Assembly: GCF_030814225.1 (NCBI RefSeq)
Contig: NZ_JAUSUR010000009.1
Coordinates: 123,275 to 187,274, forward strand
DNA: 64,000 bases
Origin: Breznakia pachnodae
GTDB taxonomy: Bacteria; Bacillota_I; Bacilli_A; Erysipelotrichales; Erysipelotrichaceae
Direction of reading: 5' to 3'
Below, piece after piece: positions 26,355 to 33,456 of the stretch (positions are counted from its first letter, which is position 1; each line of letters starts with the position of its first letter). A program made the position numbers and the translations under genes. Under the pieces are notes generated by a model. The model was not told where the DNA came from. It made no database searches and worked only from the letters and a program-made list of their open reading frames with translations.

Positions 26355-28267
26355 TATCTGACAATAGAACCTGGTTCTAGAGCAGTTACATTTACTACTT
26401 CAAGGTTCTTGTCATCTTCACCAACAAGGATCATTCCTTGTGATTCTACACCACGAATTTTTGCTGGTTTTAAGTTTGTGACTACAATTACTTTTTTACC
26501 AACCATTTCTTCTGGTGTAATAGCATCAGCGATTCCACTCACTACTTGTCTTACTTCATCACCAATATTGATTTGAGAAACTAACAGTTTATCTGCTTTA
26601 GGATGCTTTTCACACTTTTCAACCAGACCTACTTTCATTTCTGTTTTCATGAAATCATCAAACGTAATTTCTTCTTTTTTCGGTTTTGTTTCTACTTTGT
26701 GATCTTCTTCATATTGTTTCGCGAATTCTTTTTCATCAATACGGTTGAATAGAATTTCTGGTTTTTCTACCACTTTAATTCCTTCTTCTAAATTTCCAAA
26801 TGATTCGATTGTATCGAATGTTGTTTGTTTCGTTTGGATTTGATCTAAAATCTTTTTACTAGTATCTGGAATAAATGGTTCTAGTAGAACTGCTGAAATT
26901 CTGATACTTTCCAGTAAGTTGTATAACACGGTTTGTAAGCGATCTTGTTTTGCATCATCTTTGGCTAAAATCCATGGACATGTTTCATCAATATACTTAT
27001 TGCTTCTTCTTAATAACGTAAAGATATCTGTGATTGCATCACTTACATGCAATGTTTCCATGTGTTTATTTACATTCTTAGGTGTTTCTAATGCTAACTG
27101 AATTAATTCATTATCAACATCTTCTTTTACACCTGGATTTTTTACTACACCATCAAAATATTTATTTGACATTGAAATGGTACGGTTTACCAAGTTACCT
27201 AATACATTGGCTAAATCTGAGTTGATTCTTTCAATCATTAAGTCCCAAGTAATTACTCCATCTTGAGCAAATGGCATTTCATGTAGTACATAGTAACGAA
27301 CTGCATCTACACCAAAGTAGTTTACTAGTTCATCCAAGTAGATTACATTTCCTTTTGACTTACTCATCTTACCTTCACCAACTAAAATCCAAGGATGACC
27401 AAATACTTGTTTTGGTAATGGTACATCCAAAGCCATCAACATAATTGGCCAGTAAATTGTATGGAAACGTAAAATATCTTTTCCAATCAGATGCAAATCT
27501 GCAGGCCAGTACTTTTTGTATAACTCACCATGATTTCCATCTACATCATATCCTAGTCCAGTAATATAGTTACTTAGCGCATCAACCCAAACATACACAA
27601 CATGCTTGTCATCAAAGTCAACTGGGATTCCCCATTTGAATGATGTTCTTGATACTGCTAAATCCTGTAGTCCAGGTTTTAGGAAGTTATTGATCATTTC
27701 ATTTTTTCTTGATTCTGGTTGTATAAATTCAGGGTGATCTTCAATGTGTTTCATTAAACGATCTTGGTATTTACTCATACGGAAGAAATATGTTTCTTCC
27801 TTCGCAATATAAACTTCACCACCACAATCCGGGCATTTTCCATCCACTAACTGTGATTCCGTAAAGAAGGATTCACAAGACTTACAATACCATCCTTCAT
27901 ACTCACCTTTATAAATATCTCCTTGGTCATATAGACGTTTAAAGATTTTTTGAACCATTGCTTTATGATTAGGATCTGTAGTACGAATGAACTTATCATA
28001 AGAAGTATTCGCAAGATCAAACATGCTCTTTACTACTTTGGCTACATCATCCACATATGCCTGTGGAGTGATTCCTAATTCATTCGCTTTGTCTTCAATC
28101 TTCTGGCCATGTTCATCCGTACCAGTCTGAAAGAATACATCGTATCCATCAAGTCGTTTATATCTGGCAATACTGTCTGCCAAGATAATTTCATACACAT
28201 TACCAATATGAGGTTTCCCCGAGGTATATGCAATTGCTGTTGTAATATAATACTTTTGTTTTTCCAT
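26354..28267 (-). CDS. metG: Methionyl-tRNA synthetase
   Basis: 637 residues from the ATG at 28265-28267 (AGAGGAGG upstream). Class I signatures: KPHIGN near residue 15-20 and KMSKSKGN near 300. A Cys4 zinc knuckle is visible (CKSC ... CPDC). The C-terminus (about 535-637) is the EMAPII-like tRNA-binding domain (MKVGLVEKCEKHPKADKL). It charges tRNA-Met. A frame extension of 12 codons upstream runs into the T-box terminator and is rejected. Control is by the T-box leader upstream. Confidence 0.97.
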   Translation of the reverse strand: MEKQKYYITTAIAYTSGKPHIGNVYEIILADSIARYKRLDGYDVFFQTGTDEHGQKIEDKANELGITPQAYVDDVAKVVKSMFDLANTSYDKFIRTTDPNHKAMVQKIFKRLYDQGDIYKGEYEGWYCKSCESFFTESQLVDGKCPDCGGEVYIAKEETYFFRMSKYQDRLMKHIEDHPEFIQPESRKNEMINNFLKPGLQDLAVSRTSFKWGIPVDFDDKHVVYVWVDALSNYITGLGYDVDGNHGELYKKYWPADLHLIGKDILRFHTIYWPIMLMALDVPLPKQVFGHPWILVGEGKMSKSKGNVIYLDELVNYFGVDAVRYYVLHEMPFAQDGVITWDLMIERINSDLANVLGNLVNRTISMSNKYFDGVVKNPGVKEDVDNELIQLALETPKNVNKHMETLHVSDAITDIFTLLRRSNKYIDETCPWILAKDDAKQDRLQTVLYNLLESIRISAVLLEPFIPDTSKKILDQIQTKQTTFDTIESFGNLEEGIKVVEKPEILFNRIDEKEFAKQYEEDHKVETKPKKEEITFDDFMKTEMKVGLVEKCEKHPKADKLLVSQINIGDEVRQVVSGIADAITPEEMVGKKVIVVTNLKPAKIRGVESQGMILVGEDDKNLEVVNVTALEPGSIVR

Positions 28268-28288
28268 AATGTTGTCCTCCTCTAAAAT

Positions 28289-28502
28289 AAAAAACTCATC
28301 CAAAGGACGAGTTACCGTGTTACCACCTTACTTCGTGTATCAATATACACCTCAAGCGTTAACGCCGCCCACGTCTATAGTTTACCAATGCTCACCACAG
28401 ATGCTCCAAAACCATCTTCTTGATTTCTTAATGATAAGTTTCCACCAGCCACTTACTCTCTATCCATCTTAAAATCAGTACTCTTTTCTTCATCGCATTT
28501 TA
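28289..28502 (-). promoter_or_regulatory. T-box leader of metG
   Basis: Read on the minus strand it has the Stem I signs AGAGAGTAAG and GGCTGGTGGAAACT, a candidate Met specifier ATG followed by a purine (GAAGATGG), the T-box motif AAGGTGGTAACACGG (28315-28330) and a terminator CTCATCC / GGACGAG (28294-28312) with a T-run. Uncharged tRNA-Met should stabilise the antiterminator and allow metG expression. Confidence 0.88.
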
Positions 28503-28509
28503 CCACTCC

Positions 28510-28538
28510 ATTATAAGTTGAAATCACTGATTATGCAA
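28510..28538 (-). promoter_or_regulatory. metG promoter
   Basis: Minus-strand TTGCAT (28533-28538), 17-nt spacer, TATAAT (28510-28515). It places the transcript start just before the T-box. Confidence 0.75.
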
Positions 28539-28556
28539 CCCTTATTCTATTTATCG

Positions 28557-28632
28557 TAAAAAGAGAAAAGACATCTTTCGATGTCTTTCCCCCAAGTAAA
28601 ATCAAGGACTAGTTAGGAATCCTACCTCCCTA
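28557..28632 (-). ncRNA. Candidate small RNA between metK and metG
   Basis: On the minus strand TTGAAA (28661-28666), 17-nt spacer and TATCAT (28638-28643) form a promoter. About 75 nt later comes a perfect hairpin AAAGACATC / GATGTCTTT with TCTCTTTTT. metK has its own terminator before this promoter, and metG has its own promoter after it, so this is a separate short transcript. It holds GGGAGGTAGGA near the 5' end and a small hairpin TAGGA/TCCTA. No convincing reading frame. Confidence 0.45.
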
Positions 28633-28723
28633 TACTTATGATATATAATTATTATATATATTTCAAGTAATTTTTGAATAAATTGGCATTTTTTTTACTT
28701 TTTTTGGCATTTTCGGTAAAAAA

Positions 28724-28747
28724 GAAGGATTCTGATGAGAATCCTTC
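28724..28747 (-). terminator. Rho-independent terminator of metK
   Basis: Perfect 10-bp stem GAAGGATTCT / AGAATCCTTC followed by TTTTTT on the minus strand. Confidence 0.9.
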
Positions 28748-28752
28748 CATAA

Positions 28753-29847
28753 TTAACTAATTTTTTTAACTTTTTCCCAGCTGAACTGTGGATCACCAAA
28801 GTGTCCATAGCATGCAGTTTTCGAATAGATTGGTTTACGTAAATCTAGTTCATTCAAGATATTACTTACTTCAAAGTTAAAGTTCTTTTCAATTACCTTA
28901 AGTAATTCTTCATCACTCATTAAACCAGTTCCAAATGTATCAACCATTAACGATACTGGAGCACTCTTACCAATGGCATAAGCAACCTGTACTTCACAAC
29001 GATCCGCAAGTTTATTTGCGACTACTGATTTCGCTACATAGCGAGCATAGTAAGCAGCACTACGATCTACTTTCGTTGGATCCTTACTAGAGAAACATCC
29101 TCCTCCAATACGACCCATTCCACCATATGTATCAACCACTATTTTTCTACCTGTTGTTCCTGAATCACCAAAACTTCCTCCAACAACAAAGCTTCCACTT
29201 GGATTAATCAGATACTTGGTGTTTTCATCTACTAGGTTTTCTTCCACACAAGGTTTGATTACTTCCTTCATAATCAATTCTTTAATCTCTTCTTGTGTTG
29301 CATCTTTATCATGTTGTGTTGATACTACAATTGTATCAATACGAGCTACCTTACCATCTTTGTACTCCACACTTACCTGTGTCTTTCCATCTGGTTTCAG
29401 CATTGAATTGTTTCTTCTAACTTCTGTAAGTTTTCTGGCAAGTTTATGTGCATAGTAAATTGGTGCTGGCATATATTCATCACTATCATTACATGCATAA
29501 CCAAACATCAATCCCTGGTCCCCTGCACCGATTTCACCATCCTGGTGAACCACCGCCTGATTAATCTCACATGATTGCTTGTTTACTTTCACAAGCACAG
29601 TATACTCTTCTTCATAACCAATTGCTTTTACTGTATCTTTCGCAATCTTTGCATAATCAATATCAGCAGTTGTATTTGCTTCTCCATACACAAGAATGAA
29701 GTCATCCTTAATTGTTGCTTCCACCGCCATCTTAGCGTTGGTATCTTGTGTTAATGCAGCATCTAGAATTGCATCTGCTATCTTGTCACAGATCTTATCC
29801 GGATGTCCTTCTGTAATACTTTCTGAAGTAAAAATGTAATCTTTCAT
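28753..29847 (-). CDS. metK: S-adenosylmethionine synthetase
   Basis: 364 residues, slightly shorter than the usual 380-400 but with all signatures: SESITEGHPDKICDKI at the N-terminus, GAGDQGLMFGYA in the middle and GGGCFSSKDPTKVDRSAAYY with the phosphate-binding lysines. It makes SAM from methionine and ATP. The leader has an S-box-like structure that would shut expression down when SAM is plentiful. Confidence 0.97.
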   Translation of the reverse strand: MKDYIFTSESITEGHPDKICDKIADAILDAALTQDTNAKMAVEATIKDDFILVYGEANTTADIDYAKIAKDTVKAIGYEEEYTVLVKVNKQSCEINQAVVHQDGEIGAGDQGLMFGYACNDSDEYMPAPIYYAHKLARKLTEVRRNNSMLKPDGKTQVSVEYKDGKVARIDTIVVSTQHDKDATQEEIKELIMKEVIKPCVEENLVDENTKYLINPSGSFVVGGSFGDSGTTGRKIVVDTYGGMGRIGGGCFSSKDPTKVDRSAAYYARYVAKSVVANKLADRCEVQVAYAIGKSAPVSLMVDTFGTGLMSDEELLKVIEKNFNFEVSNILNELDLRKPIYSKTACYGHFGDPQFSWEKVKKIS

Positions 29848-29869
29848 ATTCTCAAGTCCTTTCTGGCAT

Positions 29870-30010
29870 AAAATATAAAAATGCCTTCTAAAGAGAAGGC
29901 ATTAACGTATAATGAATTCTCTTATCGCTGTTAGCAGTACCACCTTTCATATACATGTAGGTTGGCGTGGGTTACGAGCTAACTCTCTACCCCATCTCTG
30001 GATAATTTAT
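29870..30010 (-). promoter_or_regulatory. S-box (SAM-I-like) riboswitch variant of metK
   Basis: On the minus strand: TTATCCAGAGATGGGG, GTAACCCACGCCAACC, AAAGGTGG and a closing GATAAGAG recall the SAM-I order (P1 TTATC/GATAA, kink-turn AGAG-GG, AACCC-GC-AACC, AAGGTG). The segment AAGAGAA after P1 is complementary to TTCTCTT of the terminator AATGCCTTCT / AGAAGGCATT (29880-29903), the classic antiterminator switch. The 3' core (CCAATTCC in SAM-I) is not conserved, so this is a divergent form. A T-box is less likely: the leader is too short and lacks Stem I. Confidence 0.65.
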
Positions 30011-30020
30011 GTACTAACCT

Positions 30021-30049
30021 ATTTAACCATATTCTACCTCAAACTGCAA
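30021..30049 (-). promoter_or_regulatory. metK promoter
   Basis: Minus-strand TTGCAG (30044-30049), 17-nt spacer, TTAAAT (30021-30026). It would start the leader just before the S-box-like aptamer. The -10 is weak. Confidence 0.5.
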
Positions 30050-30231
30050 GCAATCCATCTTGTTTATTCACGAATTAATTCAAACTTCATTTTCTTTATT
30101 TAATTAATACTTTTTACTTTTTGAATAAAGCCTTATTTTTATGGTTTTGAATGCTATTGGAATTCACTAAGTTTGACTTATTGAAGTTCAGGATATAAAA
30201 TAAATTAGCATTATTAAAAATATTGTTTCAA

Positions 30232-30247
30232 AAGAAAGCGTTTACAT
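30232..30247 (+). promoter_or_regulatory. cre-like (CcpA) operator candidate
   Basis: AAGAAAGCGTTTACAT matches the cre pattern WTGNAANCGNWWNCAW with one mismatch. It is 40 nt before the Spx/ArsC-like gene and overlaps its probable promoter (TATAAT at 30250-30255), a position for repression. Confidence 0.4.
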
Positions 30248-30288
30248 AGTATAATATATTAGGTGGAAAACTATGAGGAGAGTAATAT

Positions 30289-30651
30289 ATGGTTCTTTTA
30301 ATAGAGTACCCAAGATGTAGTACTTGCCAGAAGGCAAAGAAGTTCTTGAGAATGAACAATGTGAAATTTAAAACTAGGGATATAGTTGAAGATAAGTTAA
30401 GTGAAGATGAGATAAGAAAATTATACAAAATGAGTAACCTGAGTTTAAAAAGGTTTTTTAATACATCAGGCTCACTATATCGCCAACTGCGAGTAAAAGA
30501 TAGAATTCACTCAATGAGTGAAGAAGAACAAATCAAACTGCTGGCAACCAATGGAATGCTGGTAAAACGACCAATTCTTGTTGTAGGTGATCAAGTTACT
30601 TGTGGCTTCAAAGAAGCAACATATTTTGACATGATAAAGAATATGGTATAA
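30289..30651 (+). CDS. Spx/ArsC-family thioredoxin-fold protein
   Basis: 120 residues. The redox motif CSTC (residues 10-13, in YPRCSTCQKAKKFL) and the C-terminal KRPILVVGDQVTCGF with its cis-Pro and Lys/Arg are those of the ArsC/Spx/YffB group. A CxxC pair points to the Spx/MgsR regulator branch rather than arsenate reductase, but this is not certain. It would bind the RNA polymerase alpha subunit under disulfide stress. A DtxR-type gene follows 23 nt later on the same strand. Confidence 0.8.
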   Translation: MVLLIEYPRCSTCQKAKKFLRMNNVKFKTRDIVEDKLSEDEIRKLYKMSNLSLKRFFNTSGSLYRQLRVKDRIHSMSEEEQIKLLATNGMLVKRPILVVGDQVTCGFKEATYFDMIKNMV

Positions 30652-30674
30652 TTAAGATATTGAGAGGTGGTATT

Positions 30675-31046
30675 ATGCTTTTAGGAGAATCACTAGAAGA
30701 CTATTTGGAAACAATCATGATTTTATCCGAAAAAGGAAAAGTTCGCTCTATTGATGTAGCGAAGTTGATGGGAGTTTCAAAGCCAAGTGTAAACAAGGCA
30801 GTTAACAATTTAAAAGACCGCGGTTTAATTACGCAAGAAACGTATGGAGATATCCATTTAACGGAAGAAGGAACGAATATGGCGCAGATGATTTTTCATC
30901 GTCACAAGTCAATTCGTAGTTTTTTAATTGAAATACTAAATGTATCTGCTGATACTGCAGAAAAAGATGCATGTCGAATTGAACACATTATCAGTGAAGA
31001 AACATTTGAAAAAATTCTGGAAAGTCTTGAAAACAACAAAAAGTAA
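30675..31046 (+). CDS. DtxR/MntR-family metal-dependent repressor
   Basis: 123 residues from the ATG at 30675 (AGAGGTGG upstream). Winged helix about 1-65 (EDYLETIMILSEKGKVRSIDVAKLMGVSKPSVNKAV), dimerisation and metal domain after it; no SH3 domain, so it has MntR length. The ligand helix reads DACRIEHIIS: Cys where DtxR/IdeR also have Cys and MntR has Glu, which favours iron sensing. Iron-box-like sites before the feo operon 5 kb away are its likely targets. Confidence 0.88.
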   Translation: MLLGESLEDYLETIMILSEKGKVRSIDVAKLMGVSKPSVNKAVNNLKDRGLITQETYGDIHLTEEGTNMAQMIFHRHKSIRSFLIEILNVSADTAEKDACRIEHIISEETFEKILESLENNKK

Positions 31047-31067
31047 CACGTAAGTGTTATTTTTTTT
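31044..31067 (+). terminator. Rho-independent terminator
   Basis: Stem TAACAC / GTGTTA with a 4-nt loop and eight T, overlapping the dtxR-type stop. Confidence 0.8.
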
Positions 31068-31075
31068 GTATCTTC

Positions 31076-31106
31076 TTGACTTGGGAGTTACCCACAGGTA
31101 TATAGT
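31076..31106 (+). promoter_or_regulatory. MerR-type promoter, 19-bp spacer (merR gene 31138)
   Basis: TTGACT (31076-31081) and TATAGT (31101-31106) are 19 nt apart, with GGGAGTTACCC dyad in the spacer. It is 31 nt before a merR gene, so autoregulation is likely. Confidence 0.85.
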
Positions 31107-31137
31107 AAAGATGTAACGTTACAGAAGAGGTAAGAAA

Positions 31138-31953
31138 ATGTATAAAGTAAGTGAATTTTCAAAAATATGTGGATTAAGTATTGATACCATTAAACATTAT
31201 GAAACAGTTGGATTATTATATCCTTCCTATGTGGATGATATAAATAATTATCGTTTTTATGCAGCTACCAAAATTGTGGAAGTACAGAAGATACAAATGC
31301 TAAAAGATGCTGGCTGTAGTTTAAAAGAAATTAAGTATCATTTAGATGCGAATATTACTGCTGCTGAACTAACTCATCTTCTTGAAGAAAAGATTGAGAC
31401 AATGTCCAAGAAAATAGAACAGTTGAAAGAGCAACATAATCGATTAGAAGTTAACTACTTTATACTCAACAACGGAGGAATGACATTTATGAATCAAATT
31501 GTCGTAAAAGAAGTAGAACCGATTTGGGCAGTTACAAAAAGAGAAGTATATGATGAAACAAAAGAAACATTTGATGAGTTTTGCGAGAGAATGTGGAATT
31601 CATTAAATCAAGTCGCACAAGAGCCAAGAACAATCTCTTGTATGAGTATTTATTATGCCGGTTTGTTTGTACACACAGAGAAACCAATTGATATGGAGGT
31701 AGTAGAGCCTCTGGCAAGCAAGAAGGATAGAAATGACATAAGACAGTTACCAAAGGTTAAAGTCGCTTCTATCATTCACGTAGGCCCTTTAAACACCATT
31801 GGTGAGAGCTATCAGTTGCTGTTAACATGGATGAAGGAACATAAGTATGAAATTAGTGGTGGTGTTCGTGAAATCTATCATGAAGGTGAATGGTCAAAAG
31901 ATGCAGATCAGTATGTTACTGAACTGCAGGTACCTATTTCAATTAATTCATAG
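31138..31953 (+). CDS. MerR-family regulator with GyrI-like effector domain
   Basis: 271 residues. Winged helix at 1-70 (SEFSKICGLSIDTIKHYETVGLLYPS), coiled coil about 75-110, then a GyrI-like ligand domain (IVVKEVEPIWAVTKREVYDE ... GGVREIYHEGEWSKDADQYVTELQVPI). BmrR/TipA-like sensors of small molecules have this layout. Autoregulated by the promoter upstream and flanked downstream by a second MerR-type promoter that drives the phosphatase gene. Confidence 0.9.
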   Translation: MYKVSEFSKICGLSIDTIKHYETVGLLYPSYVDDINNYRFYAATKIVEVQKIQMLKDAGCSLKEIKYHLDANITAAELTHLLEEKIETMSKKIEQLKEQHNRLEVNYFILNNGGMTFMNQIVVKEVEPIWAVTKREVYDETKETFDEFCERMWNSLNQVAQEPRTISCMSIYYAGLFVHTEKPIDMEVVEPLASKKDRNDIRQLPKVKVASIIHVGPLNTIGESYQLLLTWMKEHKYEISGGVREIYHEGEWSKDADQYVTELQVPISINS

Positions 31954-31961
31954 TATATGTA

Positions 31962-31992
31962 TTGACTTAGAGTTCACTCCAAGTGTTATACT
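31962..31992 (+). promoter_or_regulatory. MerR-type promoter, 19-bp spacer (phosphatase gene)
   Basis: TTGACT (31962-31967) and TATACT (31987-31992) are 19 nt apart. The spacer holds the dyad GAGT-TC-ACTC. It lies 36 nt before the histidine phosphatase gene. Confidence 0.85.
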
Positions 31993-32028
31993 TTGTTTAC
32001 TTAATCAAAGAAGAAAGGATTTGGTAAT

Positions 32029-32616
32029 ATGAAGAAAACGCTATATGTAATGCGACATGGAGAAACGCTGTTTAATGTTCGCAGGAAAATACAAGGTTGG
32101 AGTGATTCTCCTCTAACTGAAAAAGGAATCAAACAAGCTAAAATTGCTGGAGAATACTTTAAGAAACATAATATTGAATTTGATCATGCATACGCTTCAA
32201 CATCCGAGAGAGCCAGTGATACACTGGAATTGGTAACGGATGGTAAAATGGACTATGAGCGAGTTAAAAATCTTCGAGAAATGAATTATGGTACATTCGA
32301 AAGTGAAAGTCAGGATTTAAATCCTAGTCGAGAAACTTATGAAGATTTCTTTACAAATTATGGTGGTGAGTCACGATCTCAGGTTCGTGCCAGAATTGTT
32401 CCTACAATAACAGCTATCATGGAAAAAGATGATCATCATACTGTATTAGTTGTATCTCACGCTGGAGCAAGTTTTCAGTTCTTGGCTCACACAGGGAAAA
32501 CATTTGAAGAATATGCACACGCATTTGGAAATTGTGGAATGATTAAATATGAATTTGAAGATGGTGTGTTTACACCAGTAGAAGTAGTAGAACATGATTT
32601 TTCAAAACTTATGTAA
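32029..32616 (+). CDS. Histidine phosphatase (phosphoglycerate mutase-like)
   Basis: 195 residues. The catalytic motif LYVMRHGETLFN (His10) at the start, the second Arg in YASTSERASDT, the Glu in LREMNYGTFE and the second His in VVSHAGASFQF near 145 are all in place. These enzymes remove phosphate from sugar phosphates, nucleotides or phosphoproteins; substrate unknown. Its promoter is MerR-type, so it is part of the stress or drug response of the preceding regulator. Confidence 0.9.
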   Translation: MKKTLYVMRHGETLFNVRRKIQGWSDSPLTEKGIKQAKIAGEYFKKHNIEFDHAYASTSERASDTLELVTDGKMDYERVKNLREMNYGTFESESQDLNPSRETYEDFFTNYGGESRSQVRARIVPTITAIMEKDDHHTVLVVSHAGASFQFLAHTGKTFEEYAHAFGNCGMIKYEFEDGVFTPVEVVEHDFSKLM

Positions 32617-32650
32617 AAGACTTAGCTCACTTAATTAAGCTAAGTCTTTT
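32615..32650. terminator. Bidirectional terminator
   Basis: Perfect stem AAAAGACTTAGCT / AGCTAAGTCTTTT, T-rich on the plus side, between the phosphatase gene and the convergent AbiEi-like gene. Confidence 0.85.
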
Positions 32651-32658
32651 TTTCTGTG

Positions 32659-33201
32659 CTAGAAAATCTCCATATTTATCCTTTCTAAAATATTATCTCC
32701 ATTTGAGAATTTCTCTAAATATTTTATTAATTTATCCATATCTAACTCATCTATTATTTCCCTAAATGATTTAACTATTTCCTTATAGTAATCATATGAA
32801 TAATTTTTTTTACTTCTGAATAACTCAATAAGCATTCTTTCTTTATCATATATACTAACATTAACACCAATAACATTTATTTTCATTTTTCCTAAACCAT
32901 AGAATTTATTACTTACATATATCTGAACTACAGACTCAAAGTTAATTTTCTTTGCTTTTTGTTTTGTAGCTACAAAATATTTGTCTGGGATATAATCAGA
33001 CAAACCGTGATAAAAAAATGCACTTTGATCGTTAAGGATTATTCCTAAATACTTCTTAAAAATTAATTCAAGTTCATCATAATAAGGCGTGTCGCTGTAA
33101 TAACCATTATCTATTTTTACAAAATAATTATTATCTAATAGTTTCTTCAATGCATATTTTGTTTTATATTTATCAATTAATTCTTTATAACTATATAGCA
33201 T
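32659..33201 (-). CDS. AbiEi-like antitoxin-type protein, no adjacent toxin
   Basis: 180 residues. The N-terminal winged helix (YKTKYALKKLLDNNYFVKIDNGYYSD), the AFFYHGLSDYIPDKYFVATK motif and the YDKERMLIELFRSKK block are those of type IV AbiEi antitoxins and their relatives. The usual nucleotidyltransferase AbiEii toxin is missing on both sides. The coding sequence is more AT-rich than neighbours, consistent with transfer. It may be a remnant or an independent DNA-binding regulator. Confidence 0.8.
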   Translation of the reverse strand: MLYSYKELIDKYKTKYALKKLLDNNYFVKIDNGYYSDTPYYDELELIFKKYLGIILNDQSAFFYHGLSDYIPDKYFVATKQKAKKINFESVVQIYVSNKFYGLGKMKINVIGVNVSIYDKERMLIELFRSKKNYSYDYYKEIVKSFREIIDELDMDKLIKYLEKFSNGDNILERINMEIF

Positions 33202-33245
33202 ATTTGATATCTCCTAACAATATTTTACCAACAAAAAACATAGCA

Positions 33246-33455
33246 TTATGTGCTATGTTTATGTTTTTTCTGTATGTCTTCCATTAATTTATGGATTTCA
33301 TTACATTGTTCTACTTGAGTACAGCCAGTACAACTGCCTCCGCACCCTACTACACCATTTTTTTTATTTTCTTGGTGTTGTCTGATTTTTCTAAACACCA
33401 TATATCCTACGAAAGCTACTGCTGCTACAAGGATAATGATATCAATTGGTTTCAT
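33246..33455 (-). CDS. FeoB-associated Cys-rich membrane protein
   Basis: 69 residues. One N-terminal membrane helix (5-23) and a Cys cluster GCGGSCTGCTQVEQC (37-51), the form of the FeoB-associated Cys-rich family (FeoC-like substitute in Bacillota). Probably helps Fe2+ transfer or FeoB function. It starts 1 nt after the feoB stop, on the same strand, the last gene of the feo operon. Confidence 0.88.
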   Translation of the reverse strand: MKPIDIIILVAAVAFVGYMVFRKIRQHQENKKNGVVGCGGSCTGCTQVEQCNEIHKLMEDIQKKHKHST

Positions 33456-33456
33456 A

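Noticed and set aside
28269..28303. Twelve-codon upstream extension of metG
   Set aside because: It overlaps the T-box terminator hairpin; the ATG at 28265-28267 has an excellent ribosome site.
29919..30008. T-box interpretation of the metK leader because of GGTGGTAC
   Set aside because: The leader is too short for Stem I and lacks its AGAGA/GGTG signature; the P1 and antiterminator layout fits an S-box better.
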